A DNA stretch of 64,000 bases from Siphonodentalium dalli (lineage: Eukaryota; Mollusca; Scaphopoda; Gadilida; Siphonodentaliidae): positions 157,352,875 through 157,416,874 of the forward strand of contig CP136062.1 of NCBI GenBank assembly GCA_032622095.1, read 5' to 3'. Positions 45,173 through 56,904 of this stretch are shown in pieces. Made by a program: the position numbers and the translations under genes. Numbering within the stretch: position 1 is the stretch's first letter; each line of letters begins with the position of its first letter. The notes below the pieces were generated by a model. That model searched no databases and was not told the DNA's origin. It worked only from the letters and a program-made list of their open reading frames with translations.

Positions 45173-46722
45173 AATATAACATAAATATTGTGGGGAACCC
45201 CAGCTCATGTTTAGTTAGAATAGGTAAAAATAAATACCGCTCATTAGTAGATAGTGGCGCGGAAGTGTCATTGATTCACAAACGCGTCTATGACGCATTA
45301 CAGTTTCGACCAAAACTAACTAGGGAACACATTAACCTTAGCTCCGTGAATGGGAAATCATTGGGCGTGCTTGGTAGCGTGGAATTAACCTTCAGAATGG
45401 CGAACTTAAAATTAACCCATAAATTTTATGTGGTGAATGATATGACCCGGAACATGATATTAGGGAGGGATTGGTTGACCTCTCGGGGGGTCAGACTATA
45501 TTATGACCTGGGATGTCTCAAGGTCAATGACGTGTACGTCCCCTTGGAATCGGACGCGCACATAGCTTCCCTCCTGAGGTTGACCTGCAAGGTTAATTTA
45601 AAGCCCCAAACGTCAACTTTATGTATGGGTAAATCGAAAAACTTAGCTTCTCTTCACAAGTCGACATTAGTAGAGGTTGCCCAAATCGAGAAAGGTTACC
45701 TAGCATCAAAACCCGGTTTGGAGGTAAGGAATTCGATTTCGGAACTAGGCAAAAGACAACAAGTCCCATTGCTACTCGTGAACAACACTAATAAAACCGT
45801 TTATCTACGGCGCGGCAGTGTGGTTGGAAAATCAGTCACGTATGAACGAAGACGTAATCGTGCTGGGAAGGGTTATTGTCAAATAGCATTACGGCAACAG
45901 CCTAAATCACTTACGCTGGTGCACAAACACATGAAACAGGTTAAACGCCAACGAGCAGCGAAAATGTACGAAAAGGCCAAGGCCATTAAATTCGAAATTG
46001 GTGAGGCCGTGTTTGTTAAGAATCACTTGCGGAAAAGCAAACTGGAAAGTAAATGGAAACCCTACTTCCGCATAACTAGACAGATAACGCCCGTCACTTT
46101 CGAGTTAAGAAACCAATTAACTGGGAAAGTCACGCAATCCCATGCTGAACATATGCGCAAAGCCAACCTGGAATGGGAAATCCCCAAAACTGACAACAAC
46201 AAGCGTGCTCAAACGTATGTTGTTCCCCCCGAAGACGAAGATAGCGACGTCCCTGTCCCTAACCCTGTGGGTGGGTCTTCTGGCGATGAAACCGAACCAT
46301 TACCAGATGATGTAATCGCTCGATATCGGAGACAATGTTCCGACTCCGATGACGAAGATGTCCCTTTAAGCGAGCTTAAGGTGCGCTTACAGCGTAGCAA
46401 AATGCGACTCGCACATGCGGGGCCGCTACAAAATCATGACTCGTCCACGGACGAGAGATCAGAGCCGAGTGCCAAGGCACGACGCGCCTCAGCGCCTCGC
46501 CGACACGGGCGCAAAGTAACAAGGATGGTTACGAGTGATGACAGCTCAGGGGATGAGTTAATGGAAGTGGCCGCCATTGAACAAACTCCTCGTGAATGTA
46601 AGCCCGGACCGGCCCCACGCAAGAGTAAGCAGCTCATCAATGGAGCGAACAGCAACTTAATAGGCAAACCGTCGTTTCGAGCCCTGCTATCAGCGATAAT
46701 AATAGAGTGCTCGAAACAGTGA
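45133..46722 (+). CDS. Deleted pro-pol: protease joined to integrase C-terminus
   Basis: In the -1 frame after the slip site. Retroviral-type aspartic protease: LVDSGAEVSLI (active DSGA, codons from 45,250) and MILGRDWL in place of the family's second motif. After LRRGSVVGKS the frame passes, with no RT (YxDD), RNase H or integrase DDE core, into a region like the integrase C-terminal SH3-type domain (EIGEAVFVKNHLRKSKLESK, WKPYFRITRQITPVTFELRN, VTQSHAEHMRKANLEW). An acidic/Ser-rich and basic tail follows, to TGA/TAG at 46,722. The in-frame internal deletion lies around 45,830-45,900 and removes an estimated 800 or more codons of a normal pol. This is a truncated copy, not a functional polymerase. 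Confidence 0.88.
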   Translation, partial: KLRNPLIEATNGRKYNINIVGNPSSCLVRIGKNKYRSLVDSGAEVSLIHKRVYDALQFRPKLTREHINLSSVNGKSLGVLGSVELTFRMANLKLTHKFYVVNDMTRNMILGRDWLTSRGVRLYYDLGCLKVNDVYVPLESDAHIASLLRLTCKVNLKPQTSTLCMGKSKNLASLHKSTLVEVAQIEKGYLASKPGLEVRNSISELGKRQQVPLLLVNNTNKTVYLRRGSVVGKSVTYERRRNRAGKGYCQIALRQQPKSLTLVHKHMKQVKRQRAAKMYEKAKAIKFEIGEAVFVKNHLRKSKLESKWKPYFRITRQITPVTFELRNQLTGKVTQSHAEHMRKANLEWEIPKTDNNKRAQTYVVPPEDEDSDVPVPNPVGGSSGDETEPLPDDVIARYRRQCSDSDDEDVPLSELKVRLQRSKMRLAHAGPLQNHDSSTDERSEPSAKARRASAPRRHGRKVTRMVTSDDSSGDELMEVAAIEQTPRECKPGPAPRKSKQLINGANSNLIGKPSFRALLSAIIIECSKQ

Positions 46723-47106
46723 CCTGGGGTCCATTACCGAAGAAATGCGACCCTACCCTTAACTGGCTTATTGACAAACCTAACCTGGCTCCGTAATATT
46801 TAACCCAGTGGCCCAAACCGAGTCGAAATAACTAGTCGTGCCCCTATCGCTCACAGGTCGCGCGTCCCCATGAAACCCGGCACGTGCGCGCGGCAATTCA
46901 ATAACTAAACCTTTAAACGTTACAATCACGCGCCGAGAGATAACGAGCACCACGGCGACGTGCACACCGCCACCCTTAGGGTTACTACGTTTAAGCGCAC
47001 CCCGCTCAAATAAACACGATCGAAAATATGCTCACGACTGACTTAGTGAACGAAAAAGTATTACCCCGATGAATGGTAGAGATGGCCAGGGTGGTATTTT
47101 GCCCTA
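46723..47106 (+). other. Retroelement sequence between pol and the insert
   Basis: Stops in all three forward frames for most of its length. Short ATG frames start close to the insert boundary (about 47,070). Probably the remnant of the env start region after deletion. Confidence 0.4.
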
Positions 47107-47420
47107 CACTGCCAAAAATAATTTCTTAATAAGATAAAATATCTTGAAACAAGAAAAACTATTTCCTGAAACAGGAAAATAAATCTTATTTTGGGAAATA
47201 TACCCCCCAAGTCTGCTACATCAAGAAAATTTAAGAAACTCCCACCAGACAACAGATAGTTTTCTCAAATAAGATAGATTTTAGTCTTGAAACAAGAAAC
47301 AATTTCCTTACTAAGAAAATGGCTTCAAAAATTAAATATATATTTCTTGTTTCAAGATTTTTTTTCTAAGTTAAGAAATACTTAAAGAAAATATTTCTAA
47401 ACCAAGAATTAATTGTTATG
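47107..47420 (+). repeat. Left terminal/subterminal region of the 15-kb insert
   Basis: CACTGCC terminus followed by repeated TCTTGAAACAAGAAA, CTGAAACAGGAAAATA and AAGAAAAT motifs. Confidence 0.75.
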
Positions 47421-47559
47421 TAGAAATTACTGCTGTATTGGAATAACTGTAAAAGTCCAACGAGAGCAAAATTGTGATCAAAATTTTACGGTAAACATTG
47501 AAAAAGATCCAACCAGACCAACCTGTTGATTAAATATTCTGAAAATTCATATTCATACT

Positions 47560-47830
47560 TAAATATTTGAACTACATGTAATACTACAGCTATAGGATTA
47601 TATAATTGTTGACAAGTCACTCACTGTAACAGTTTTGTTTACATAACATTGGAAAAGGTCCAACCTGTTGATTAAATATTCTGAAAATGTTATTCATAGT
47701 TAAATATTTGAACTAATAATACAGCTAGAATTATATATTTGTTGACAAATCACTGTAACAGTTTTGTTTACATAACAATAGTTTCAACAGATGTAATTTT
47801 GTTATTGGCAATCTGTCAGTAAGTGTTTTT
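47560..47830 (+). repeat. Dispersed repeat, two near copies
   Basis: CACTGTAACAGTTTTGTTTA and TGTTGATTAAATATTCTGAA recur ~130 bp apart, and again near 38.6 and 59.0 kb. Confidence 0.7.
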
Positions 47831-47959
47831 ATCTATTTCTCAATGCTCTTAGGGCATGCTGACCTTTATACAATATTAATAAAATTTTGTTTGCACAATA
47901 TAGTGGGTCGCCATTGAGGAGACCTAGAGCTCCCTTGAAATCTCCAAATGGCAGTTTGC

Positions 47960-49905
47960 CACACCATCCCGAACTAGACAAACCTCTCTGGTGGCCCTTT
48001 GCAATGAACCTATTAATTAAACCGGTACTTCAAGCTGGTATATACCCCTCTTATATAAGGATGGAAGATGCTACCAATTTCAAACCGATGGTATTTTTTC
48101 AGAGTTGACTCTCGTGTATTATGAAAGCAAGCCCAATGAGGCCATGCACCTATTGTATGTTTATAACACACAAAAGACTATATCTTAGCAGAATGCATGT
48201 CTCTGATGATACAAACAATAAAATATCCAATTTATCCATAGTTTAATTTCATGTGGCTATATAGGAAAGCATACAATGTGGCTTTTATGTAGTTTCCACA
48301 AAGTATTTTAAGTAAAATATCCATCAAGTGTATTCTGCCTTGTCCTATATATTAATATGCATGCAATGGCCATGAGAAATGCTTAATTTATTGGTAGAGA
48401 TCTCCATCTGATAAGAAATACTGACATTTTAGGTTTGATACACCATTTCAGCTGGCTTGGCATCTTTTAAATTTGAAACCTAAGGGAATTTATTCAGCTT
48501 TGGCTCTCTAAATTATGGAAGAAAGCCCAAATGAAGCCACTATTTGCATGTTAATAACATGTATAAGGCTATATCTCAACAGAATACATGTCTCTGATAA
48601 AATGCACAATGAAATATCCATAGTTCAATTGCATTTGGCTATAGAGGGATGCATACACTATTGCTTTTATGTAGTTTCCACAGACTATTTTAAGTAAAAT
48701 ATCCATCAAATGATGTTTTCTACATAGCCTTGTATATTAAAATGCATGTAATGACCATGGGAAATGTTTAATTCATTAGTTGATATGTCCATCTGATAAG
48801 AAATACTGACATTTGAGGTTTAAAATACCATTTCATGGGATTATGGGATCATAAATATCAAACTAAGGGAATTTCTTCAGATTTGACTCTCTAAATAATG
48901 GAAGAAAGCCCAAATGAAGCCACTATTTGCATATTAATGACATGTATAAGGCTATATCTCAACAGAATACATGTCTCTGATAAAATACACAATAAATTAT
49001 CCATAGTTTAATTGCATTTGGCTATAGAGGGGTGCATACACTATTGCTTTAATGTAGTTTCCACAGACTATTTTAAGTAAGATATCCATCAAATAATGTT
49101 TTCTACCTTGCCCTATATATCATAATGCATGCAGTGACCATGAGAAATGTTTAATTTATTGGGAGAGATGTCCATCTGATAAGAAATACTGCCATTTAAG
49201 GGTTGATACACCATTTCAGCTGGCTTGGCATGTTACAAATTTGAAATAAGGGAATTTATTCAGCTTTGACCCTCTAAATTATGGAAAAAATGCCTAAATG
49301 ATGCCAATATTGGCATGTTTATAACATAGATAAGGCTATATCTGAACAGAATACATGTCTCAGATGAAATAAACAATACAATATCCATAGTTTAATTTGG
49401 CTATACAGGGATGCATACAATATTGCTTTTATGTAGTTTCCACAGACTATTTTAAGTAAAATATCCATCAAATGATGTTTTCTACATTGCCTTGTATATT
49501 AAAATGCATGTAATGACCATGGGAAATGTTTAATTTATTAGTTGATATGTCCATCTGATAAGAAATACTGACATTTGAGGTTTTAAATACCAGTTCATGG
49601 GATTATGGGATAATAAATATCAAACTAAGGGAATTTCTTCAGATTTGACTCTCTAAATGATGGAAGAAAGGCCAAATGAAGCCACAATTTGCATGTTTAT
49701 AACATGTATAAGGCCATATCTTTGCAGAATGCTTTTCTCTGACAATAAAACAAATAACATATCTATATTTCATAGTTTAGTTGGCAAAACAGGGTGCATA
49801 ACATGTGGGTTTAAAGTAGTTTCACAGATTATTTTAACTAGAATATCAATTAAATGATGTAATCTAACTTGCCCTGTGTTTTAAAATGCATACACTGACC
49901 ATGAT
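47960..49905 (+). repeat. ~381-bp tandem satellite, ~5 copies
   Basis: GGAAGAAAGCCCAAATGAAG and relatives at about 48,120, 48,518, 48,899, 49,281 and 49,661. Shared blocks TATCCATAGTTTAATT, GTAGTTTCCACAGACTATTT and CATCTGATAAGAAATACTG. Confidence 0.93.
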
Positions 49906-51370
49906 AAATGTTTAATACAAACAGCGTCCTTAATGCTGCACCAGCCTAACTCCCGTTATGAAAGGGTTAAATTAATAAACAAAGGTTACACAGACATCCC
50001 CCCTTCAACAGCGCAGTGAGTGTTTTTTTTTTATGTAATATATGTCATACCCGGTATAAGACCCCCCCCCCCCCCATTTCGTACGCCGTACTCCATGCCC
50101 TGTTATGAGGTACGCCGTATTCCGCCCCCTCTGTTAGGAGGTATTCGGTATTCCAAAAACTTGTATACTTCGTATACCAACCTTCCCAAAAAATGATCAT
50201 AAGAATAATATAAATGCGATGTTTGTCACAATAAATGCACGGTTTGACATACAGATCGTCGATCATCAATTTATATCATTTTAGACATGGACATGATGAC
50301 CGGCGTTCGTACGGCAATAGAGAATTTATCCATATGACTGTTAACTGGTATTTCGTATTCCACCCTCTGTGTTAATTGGTATTATTCCGTATTCCAGGGG
50401 GTGGGGTGCTCTTATATGGTGTGAATTAAGTTTACAACTAATGTGGCAGTCATGAAATTTTTAATTATTATAACTGTTTGGGGTATATACACCCCAATCA
50501 CCCTGTCTCCACGCTCCTGTTGGTGGTGGCTTATCAATCTAGTGCTTCGTTGAACTTTTATTATTACAAATTTGAGGTATTATAAATAGTTCTTGATGCG
50601 TGTAATTTCGTTCCACTTTACAACAGGGGCACAAACATTCCCATTTTTTACCTACCGGCTCAGATCGAGGCCTCGTGGAAAGCGACGTCCATCTTACGTA
50701 TTCATAGGATACAAATTGATCGGATTTTAGGTAAGTGAAACTAATTAGTAATCAATTGAAGTGTTTCTCATTATGAACAGACCGTTACTAGTAAAATACT
50801 TAATCGAACTACAATTAAAAGTCCACGACATATCCATTTTATTCAAATGAAATGTGATAGTAAATCGGCCTAATTTTGTTTCCGTAAAATATTTCAGAAA
50901 ATGGAATCCGTCATTGATAAATGAACATTTTTTTTGTCAAAATAGTAACTTCTGACGGACTATGATTATATGGCATTTATGATTCATATATAAAGGTAGC
51001 CCTACACAATATTCCCAACTGTGTTCCCAACTGCAAAAACGATTATTAATGAATTATAAATTGGCCTAAATTTGATGTTACATAAAAGGAAAAACTATCC
51101 GGGAATGGCTATTTTCGTCTGCAAAATCAAATTCTGCCATAAATGCAGTGTATTATCGGTCGACATTAATAATATGACAATAGTTGGAAAATAAAAAGGT
51201 CCCATTTATTGAAAATATTCATGTAGCTTATAAGGAAATTGTCAGTTATGATCAGTTATAAATTATAAGTTATAAAGTTATAAAGTTATACCATTATTCT
51301 AACAAATGTCAACCTGTATAATGATAGTGATAGAATTCCCACAATCTCTTTAATATTGTCATGCCATGGC
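49905..51370. other. Insert interior, no gene recognised
   Basis: A GCTGCACCAGC repeat copy at 49,935, a C-run at 50,061, a short imperfect TACGCCGTATTCC repeat at 50,085-50,160, and AT-rich DNA after that. Confidence 0.55.
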
Positions 51371-51374
51371 CAAT

Positions 51375-52110
51375 TTAACACTAAGTGAACGTTCAGATTA
51401 CCACGATACAATCGTAAGTGGAAATATTTCTGTCGTAGGAACTAACCGCTCAACTGTGCATGCATGCTCACCTCAAAATCGTAGGTAAAAAATAATATCA
51501 ATAATCATGCACTGTTTTTTTTTAAAGCAAAATTGTGGCGTATCCTTGGTTATCCCCATTTGCGACGTAATCACTAATCACAGTAATCAGTCATGTGTAT
51601 GTCAAAATTGTGGCCTGAAGGATCGCGTGATAGTCAATCACATGCTTTACAAACAAACTGTGATTTCATCATGTACGACATCGTAATCGTGTGAACAAAC
51701 TATCCACGATCTCGTCGATCCCGGTTCCTCCACTTAAGATTGTATCTTTCATCTGTACGTTCACTGAGTGAACATTCATGATTCATAAGACTACGATTCA
51801 ATTGTAAGTGGACAGATTCCCATCTTGGGTAATAACCGATAGTTGGACTGCGCATGCTCACGACATGATCACGAGTTATATCAATGCAGAATTGCAAAAT
51901 TGTGACGTATCCTTGGTTACCTCCACTTGGTGAAATTTGCGTGTACGTAAAAATCGTACACAGTAAATGGAAATATCATAGGATAGTTAATCACGTGGTT
52001 AACCACCGATATTAAATATACTCATCGGCGATGACATCGTAACAAACTATCCATGATTTTGTCAGGCCCCGATTCCTCCACTTACGATTGAATTATGGTC
52101 TTCTGACATC
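51375..52110. repeat. Two tandem/inverted copies of a TCGTAAGTGGA repeat
   Basis: AGTGAAC(G/A)TTCA, CAAT(C/T)GTAAGTGGA, GCGCATGCTCA and TCCTCCACTTA(C/A)GATTG recur about 370 bp apart, with inverted outer arms. Confidence 0.65.
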
Positions 52111-52336
52111 TGAATCGCCGAAAATGCTAATACTGTTGGAAGAATGAACTTTACACTTGGTTTTTGAATATGTTTGCAAATTATGAAAATACATGCATCC
52201 ATATCACATACATGTATATGCAGCATACATGTACATGTATTTTTTCTTCAATTACAGACATACCAGATTCATTAGCCATGGTGGATGCGGCATCATGCCC
52301 TCTCATCTTCAACATATGAAGATTGATTTCGCCCAT

Positions 52337-53885
52337 GATTAGTCTAAGCGTCGGTCCTGTCAAGCTAGACACGTGGCAATGAACAAATGACAGGTGAAAT
52401 ATTACTGGAAGTCTGTTCGCCAAAATACCAGTGGTTAGTTTATAATCTATAGCTACCATGTAGATGAATATTTGTTACATAGTCACCAATACATGTAAAT
52501 ACCGCTATCCTCAAATTTATGGACCTTAAAAATACCCCCCCCCCCAAAAAACAGCAAAAACTGCATTTTTTTTCCACTGACCATTTGCCACCCCCCCCCC
52601 AGAAAAATCAAATCTACCCCAGGCGGACAACAACTCGGTTTGACCGGAAACCGAAAAAAACACCGGAGCATACAATTCACGAGAAGGTGCTTGGTAACTT
52701 AGTTTAGATTATTATGACTAAAATGGTCATTGTCTACCAGTAGAATGCAGATTTGTACCTCGCGATGTCATTACATGTACAAACATGTATATTGGTGATC
52801 GCAACGCTATGTATGCACTTTAAAAAATGACAACTAGTCATTACCTCGACTTTGAAAAAGATGCAAATGAGATGAATGAGATACCAGCAAGGTCCAGCAT
52901 ATAACTGTTTTCTGATACCATTGGATGAGAAATTGTTTAATACATGGGATAGTTCTACAGTAAAAATTTGCCAGATAAGCGATCGCAGGGTAGAATTCTG
53001 CAATCGACTGGTAGACACTGACATAGTTGGCATTATTAAGAGGGTTAATGGGGTCAATGTCACATGTAAACCAAGACAGTGGTTATCCAAAATTGTTTTA
53101 TGTGGATTAGTCTAAGCGTCGGTCCTGTCTAGCTAGACACGTGGCAATGAACAAATGACAGGTGAAATATTACTGGAAGTCTGTTCGCCAAAATACCAGT
53201 GGTGAGTTTATAATCTATAGCTACCATGTAGATGAATATTTGTTACATAGTCACCAATACATGTAAATACCGCTATCCTCAAATTTATGGACCTTAAAAG
53301 TACTCCCCCCCCCCCCCCAAAAAAAACAGCAAAAACTGCATTTTTGTTCCACTGACCATTTGCCACCCCCCCCCCCCCCAGAAAAATCAAATCTACCCCA
53401 GGCGGACAACAACTCGGTTTGACCGGAAACCGAAAAAAACACCGGAGCATACAATTCACGAGAAGGTGCTTGGTAACTTAGTTTAGATTATTATGACTAA
53501 AATGGTCATTGTCTACCAGTAGAATGCAGATTTGTACCTCGCGATGTCATTACATGTACAAACATGTATATTGGTGATCGCAACGCTATGTATGCACTTT
53601 AAAAAATGACAACTAGTCATTACCTCGACTTTGAAAAAGATGCAAATGAGATGAATGAGATACCAGCAAGGTCCAGCATATAACTGTTTTCTGATACCAT
53701 TGGATGAGAAATTGTTTAATACATGGGATAGTTCTGCAGTAAAAATTTGCCAGATAAGCGATCGCAGGGTAGAATTCTGCAATCGACTGGTAGACACTGA
53801 CATAGTTGGCATTATTAAGAGGGTTAATGGGGTCAATATCACATGTAAACCAAGACAGTGGTTATCCAAAATTGTTTTATGTGGA
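52337..53885 (+). repeat. ~775-bp tandem duplication
   Basis: Copy 1 from 52,337 and copy 2 from 53,105 both start GATTAGTCTAAGCGTCGG. They differ mainly in poly-C lengths (near 52,535/53,305 and 52,591/53,366) and a few bases. Both keep open frames of 79-118 codons on each strand, with no recognised domain. Confidence 0.93.
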
Positions 53886-54539
53886 TTGTACTACTCATGT
53901 ATATATGATTTGGATATTAAGGTTAATCCATATTCTATAAAATGAGAGAAAATTGAAGTTGTGGGTCTGAAAATACATATTTGGAAAAAAATTACATGCA
54001 AATTTTTTCCGACAACCCCCCCTAAATATATATATATATTGGCAGTAAAACATTTGACATGTGCAATAATTTCCGAATCAATATATTCTTAGAAGAGTGC
54101 CATCTTAGTGGATACACGGCAGGTTAAACAACACATGTGGCGGCCCACGTCAGTTTCATTTGCGGCCCAAGTTGTGGTTGAGGCCGCCAAACCACATATA
54201 CCCCCCCCCCCCCAAACCGTAAAAAAAACCCCTCGGATTCTCACTTGATAGAAAATCACGTGGAATCAGAATTTTTCCGGCCTCCGGCCCATCGGGAAAT
54301 TTCCCGATCGGCCAGTCCGCCTCTGGGTGTGGGAGATTCACTGTAAACAGCTGTATATGAATTTCTGTGAATACTATTTTGGGGTCATTCAGCAAAAAAA
54401 CATGGCTGCCGGTCACCAGCCGGTGGCCATCTGGGAATTCAAAATTCAATCCATTAGCATGAGCTACAAGCTATACTGTTTGTCTGATTATCATGAAATT
54501 TGTCATTTCTGTTTTATAAATACCGGTATTTCTCTTATT

Positions 54540-54690
54540 GTAATGAGTTTTAAGCCAAACTCATTGCAAAAACAGTCAAACGACTTGCAGGAAAAAAACA
54601 TTTTAGTTGCGGAAAAAAATGTTTGTTGGTCCCATCAAGTTCAACCACCCATCCACCCCGGCATACGTGCCCGGAAATCCCCCCCTGATA
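54540..54690 (+). repeat. Dispersed repeat (39.7-kb family)
   Basis: AAGCCAAACTCATTGCAAAA, GTTGCGGAAAAAAATGTTTG and GGCATACGTGCCCGGAAATC. Confidence 0.8.
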
Positions 54691-54963
54691 TGATGGCCAA
54701 TATTTTTAAAGAAGTCAATCCGCAGTATAAGTGGTATATACTGGTATGTGTGATATTTGACATGCAGAAGTACTAGTTTGTGCTGCTATCTTCTAGTATA
54801 CATAATTATGCTTGTATATTATACAATATAATTTGTTCAATTCCCCAATGATTATGTATAATTGTGTTTACTAGTATATGCATGGAAATAGAGTATTTGT
54901 GAACTCACATATTCAAGTAAAGATGATAAAATCAAATGTATTGACATTTGGGGTGCCACATTG

Positions 54964-55003
54964 CCCCCCCCCCCCCCCCAGGGGGGGGGGGGGGGGGGGG
55001 GTC
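54964..55003 (+). repeat. Poly-C run meeting poly-G run
   Basis: About 17 C, then CA, then about 22 G: a self-complementary homopolymer hairpin. Confidence 0.9.
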
Positions 55004-55237
55004 GGAAACAAATTTCAGGCATGTATGGCATTTTTTTCCCTTTCGATAATTTTTTGTACCCACCCACCCCCCACCCGCCAAATTTTTTTCCGTTTTTGGC
55101 AGTTTTTTCCGACCATACAGCTGTATATGAATTTCTGTGCATACTATTTATCATGGATGTTAACATGGACATGTAAATAGGAATGAGTCATTTTGAGGTC
55201 ATTCGGCCAAAAAAACATGGCCTTGGATTTCAAGATT

Positions 55238-55460
55238 TGCAACAAAATACAACACGATAACTGCCTGCAGTCAGTTTACCAGTTAGAATTACATTATTTC
55301 TCTCATTCAAAGTGGTTTTGAAGCCCAACTCATTGCCAAAACACTAAAAAAACAAGCAGGAAATTTTTTGTTTAGTTGCCGAAAAAATTGCTTGTTGGTG
55401 GCTTTGACCACCCACCCACCCCGGCATATGTGCCGGAAATTCCCCCCCCCCTCCCCCCAA
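55238..55460 (+). repeat. Dispersed repeat (39.7-kb family)
   Basis: AACACGATAACTGCCTGCAG through CACCCCGGCATATGTGCC. Confidence 0.8.
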
Positions 55461-55584
55461 GCTGTTAAAATTGCCTTAAAACATTTACAAATATATGATA
55501 TTTACAAGACCAATATGATATCATACCGGTACCTATATACATGTATCTGGAATGTTTGGAGTATTTGGTGCAGGTACCGGTGTA

Positions 55585-56580
55585 CAGAGGCGGACTGGCC
55601 GATCGGGAGACCGGGAAATTTCCGATGGGCCGGAGGCCGGAATAATTCTGATTCCACGTGATTTTTTATCAAGCGAGAATCCGAGGGGTTTTTTTTACGG
55701 TTTGGGGGGGGGGTATATGTGGTTGGGCCGCCCAACCACAACTTGGGCCGCAAATGAAACCGACGTGGGCCGCCACATGTGTTGTTTAACCAGCCGTGTA
55801 TCCAATAAGATGGTACTCTTCTCACATAAATTCATGAGGGCAGAGGCGGACTGCATGGCCGATCGGGAGACCGGGAAAATTCCGGACGTGGGCCGCCACA
55901 TGTGTTGTTTAACCAGCCGAATTGGCTAATCGTAATTTTGACATTAAATGAACTTGTCGGCATCATATAACACCACGTAAAGATCCCATTAATCTCGAGA
56001 TTTTAACGGTAACTCCCAGCTGTAAATCCCAAACAAATTCTTACGCACCCCTCCCCCAATTGAAATTTACAAGAAAATAGGAACGCTTCAGTTGATGCCA
56101 GTCTAGTTTATCGGATTCGAGATTTTCTTGTATAGTTTTCAAAATGTTCTCACCACGGGCCGAACAACCATGAACAGCCCGGTGTGTCCTGGTCTCTTGT
56201 CCGTAGCCGTGTGCATTTGTCTGGAGTTAGACCGCTAGATGTTAGATTTTATGCAATTTTTCAGGTAAAAATATCTGAATGGTCTCATACCGGGAATATA
56301 TAGAACCATGGTTTATGAATATATATGATATTAGACCAGAGGTGCAAATGGAATTATGCAAAAACATGTATTTGGTCTGCATCTGATTCAAGGGGGGGGG
56401 GGGGGTGCAAATGGAATTATGCAAAAATATGTATTTAATCTGATTCTGATTCAAGGGGGGGGGGGAGGGTGCAGTTGGAATTTTCCAAGGTGGACTATGG
56501 ACGCCCCCCCCCTCCCCCAAACAGATGGGCCGGTATTATATTAATTTCCCGGGCCGGTTTCTTGGCCCAGTCCGCCTCTG
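55585..56580. mobile_element. hAT-type non-autonomous element with perfect 8-bp target duplication
   Basis: Termini CAGAGGCGGACTGGCC and GGCCCAGTCCGCCTCTG. CCGGTGTA occurs directly before (55,577-55,584) and after (56,581-56,588). Inside are a second CAGAGGCGGACTG at 55,841 and a 61-bp G-run repeat at 56,340-56,470. No transposase. Confidence 0.93.
56340..56470 (+). repeat. 61-bp tandem repeat with G-runs
   Basis: GTGCAAATGGAATTATGCAA twice, each followed by TCTGATTCAAGGGGGG. Confidence 0.88.
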
Positions 56581-56904
56581 CCGGTGTAACACGTCACCTC
56601 CTCCTGTCTGGATATCTTCCTCCATGGGGGAGTGTATTTGCGAATGTCCTCAGATATCTCACTCGCACACCCTGGGCGTTTTCCCCCATGTATGACTAAA
56701 AGAAAATTCACTCATTTAATATCGTTTGACCCTGAAATGGCCAGAAAGAAATGTTTTATGAGATTTAAGTTTGTTTTTTTATTTTTGTTTGTTCAAGTAA
56801 CATATATCAAATGAGTGAAATTTTATTTTAGTCATTCATGGGGGGGGGGGGGGTATCCAGAGTGGGGGATCTATCCAGGGGGAGATATCTGTTACACCGG
56901 TATA

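Larger units (their letters stand above)
54110..55835. repeat. Inverted pair of CCACATGTGTTGTTTAACC / CGGACTGGCC blocks
   Basis: 54,115-54,330 is the reverse complement of 55,585-55,820: GTTAAACAACACATGTGGCG, TCACGTGGAATCAGAATT and GATCGGCCAGTCCGCCTCTG. These are two copies of the same hAT-type end in opposite orientation. Confidence 0.85.
55577..56900. mobile_element. ~320-bp MITE (TIR CCGGTGTAACA), split by a hAT element
   Basis: Ends CCGGTGTA/ACACG and TGTTACACCGG. TA flanks the outer ends (55,575-55,576 and 56,901-56,902), as for Tc1/mariner-type insertions. Internal arms (GACTAAAAGAAAATTCACTC and its complement at 56,815) confirm the palindromic build. Confidence 0.8.

Noticed and set aside
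52734-53090. 118-codon minus-strand frame repeated at 53,513-53,869
   Set aside because: Open only because the DNA is duplicated; two of the differences between copies change residues in the opposite 79-codon frame, and neither strand shows a motif.
54327-54776. 149-codon + strand open frame
   Set aside because: Lies in overlapping copies of dispersed repeats with poly-C runs; no domain and no coding signature.
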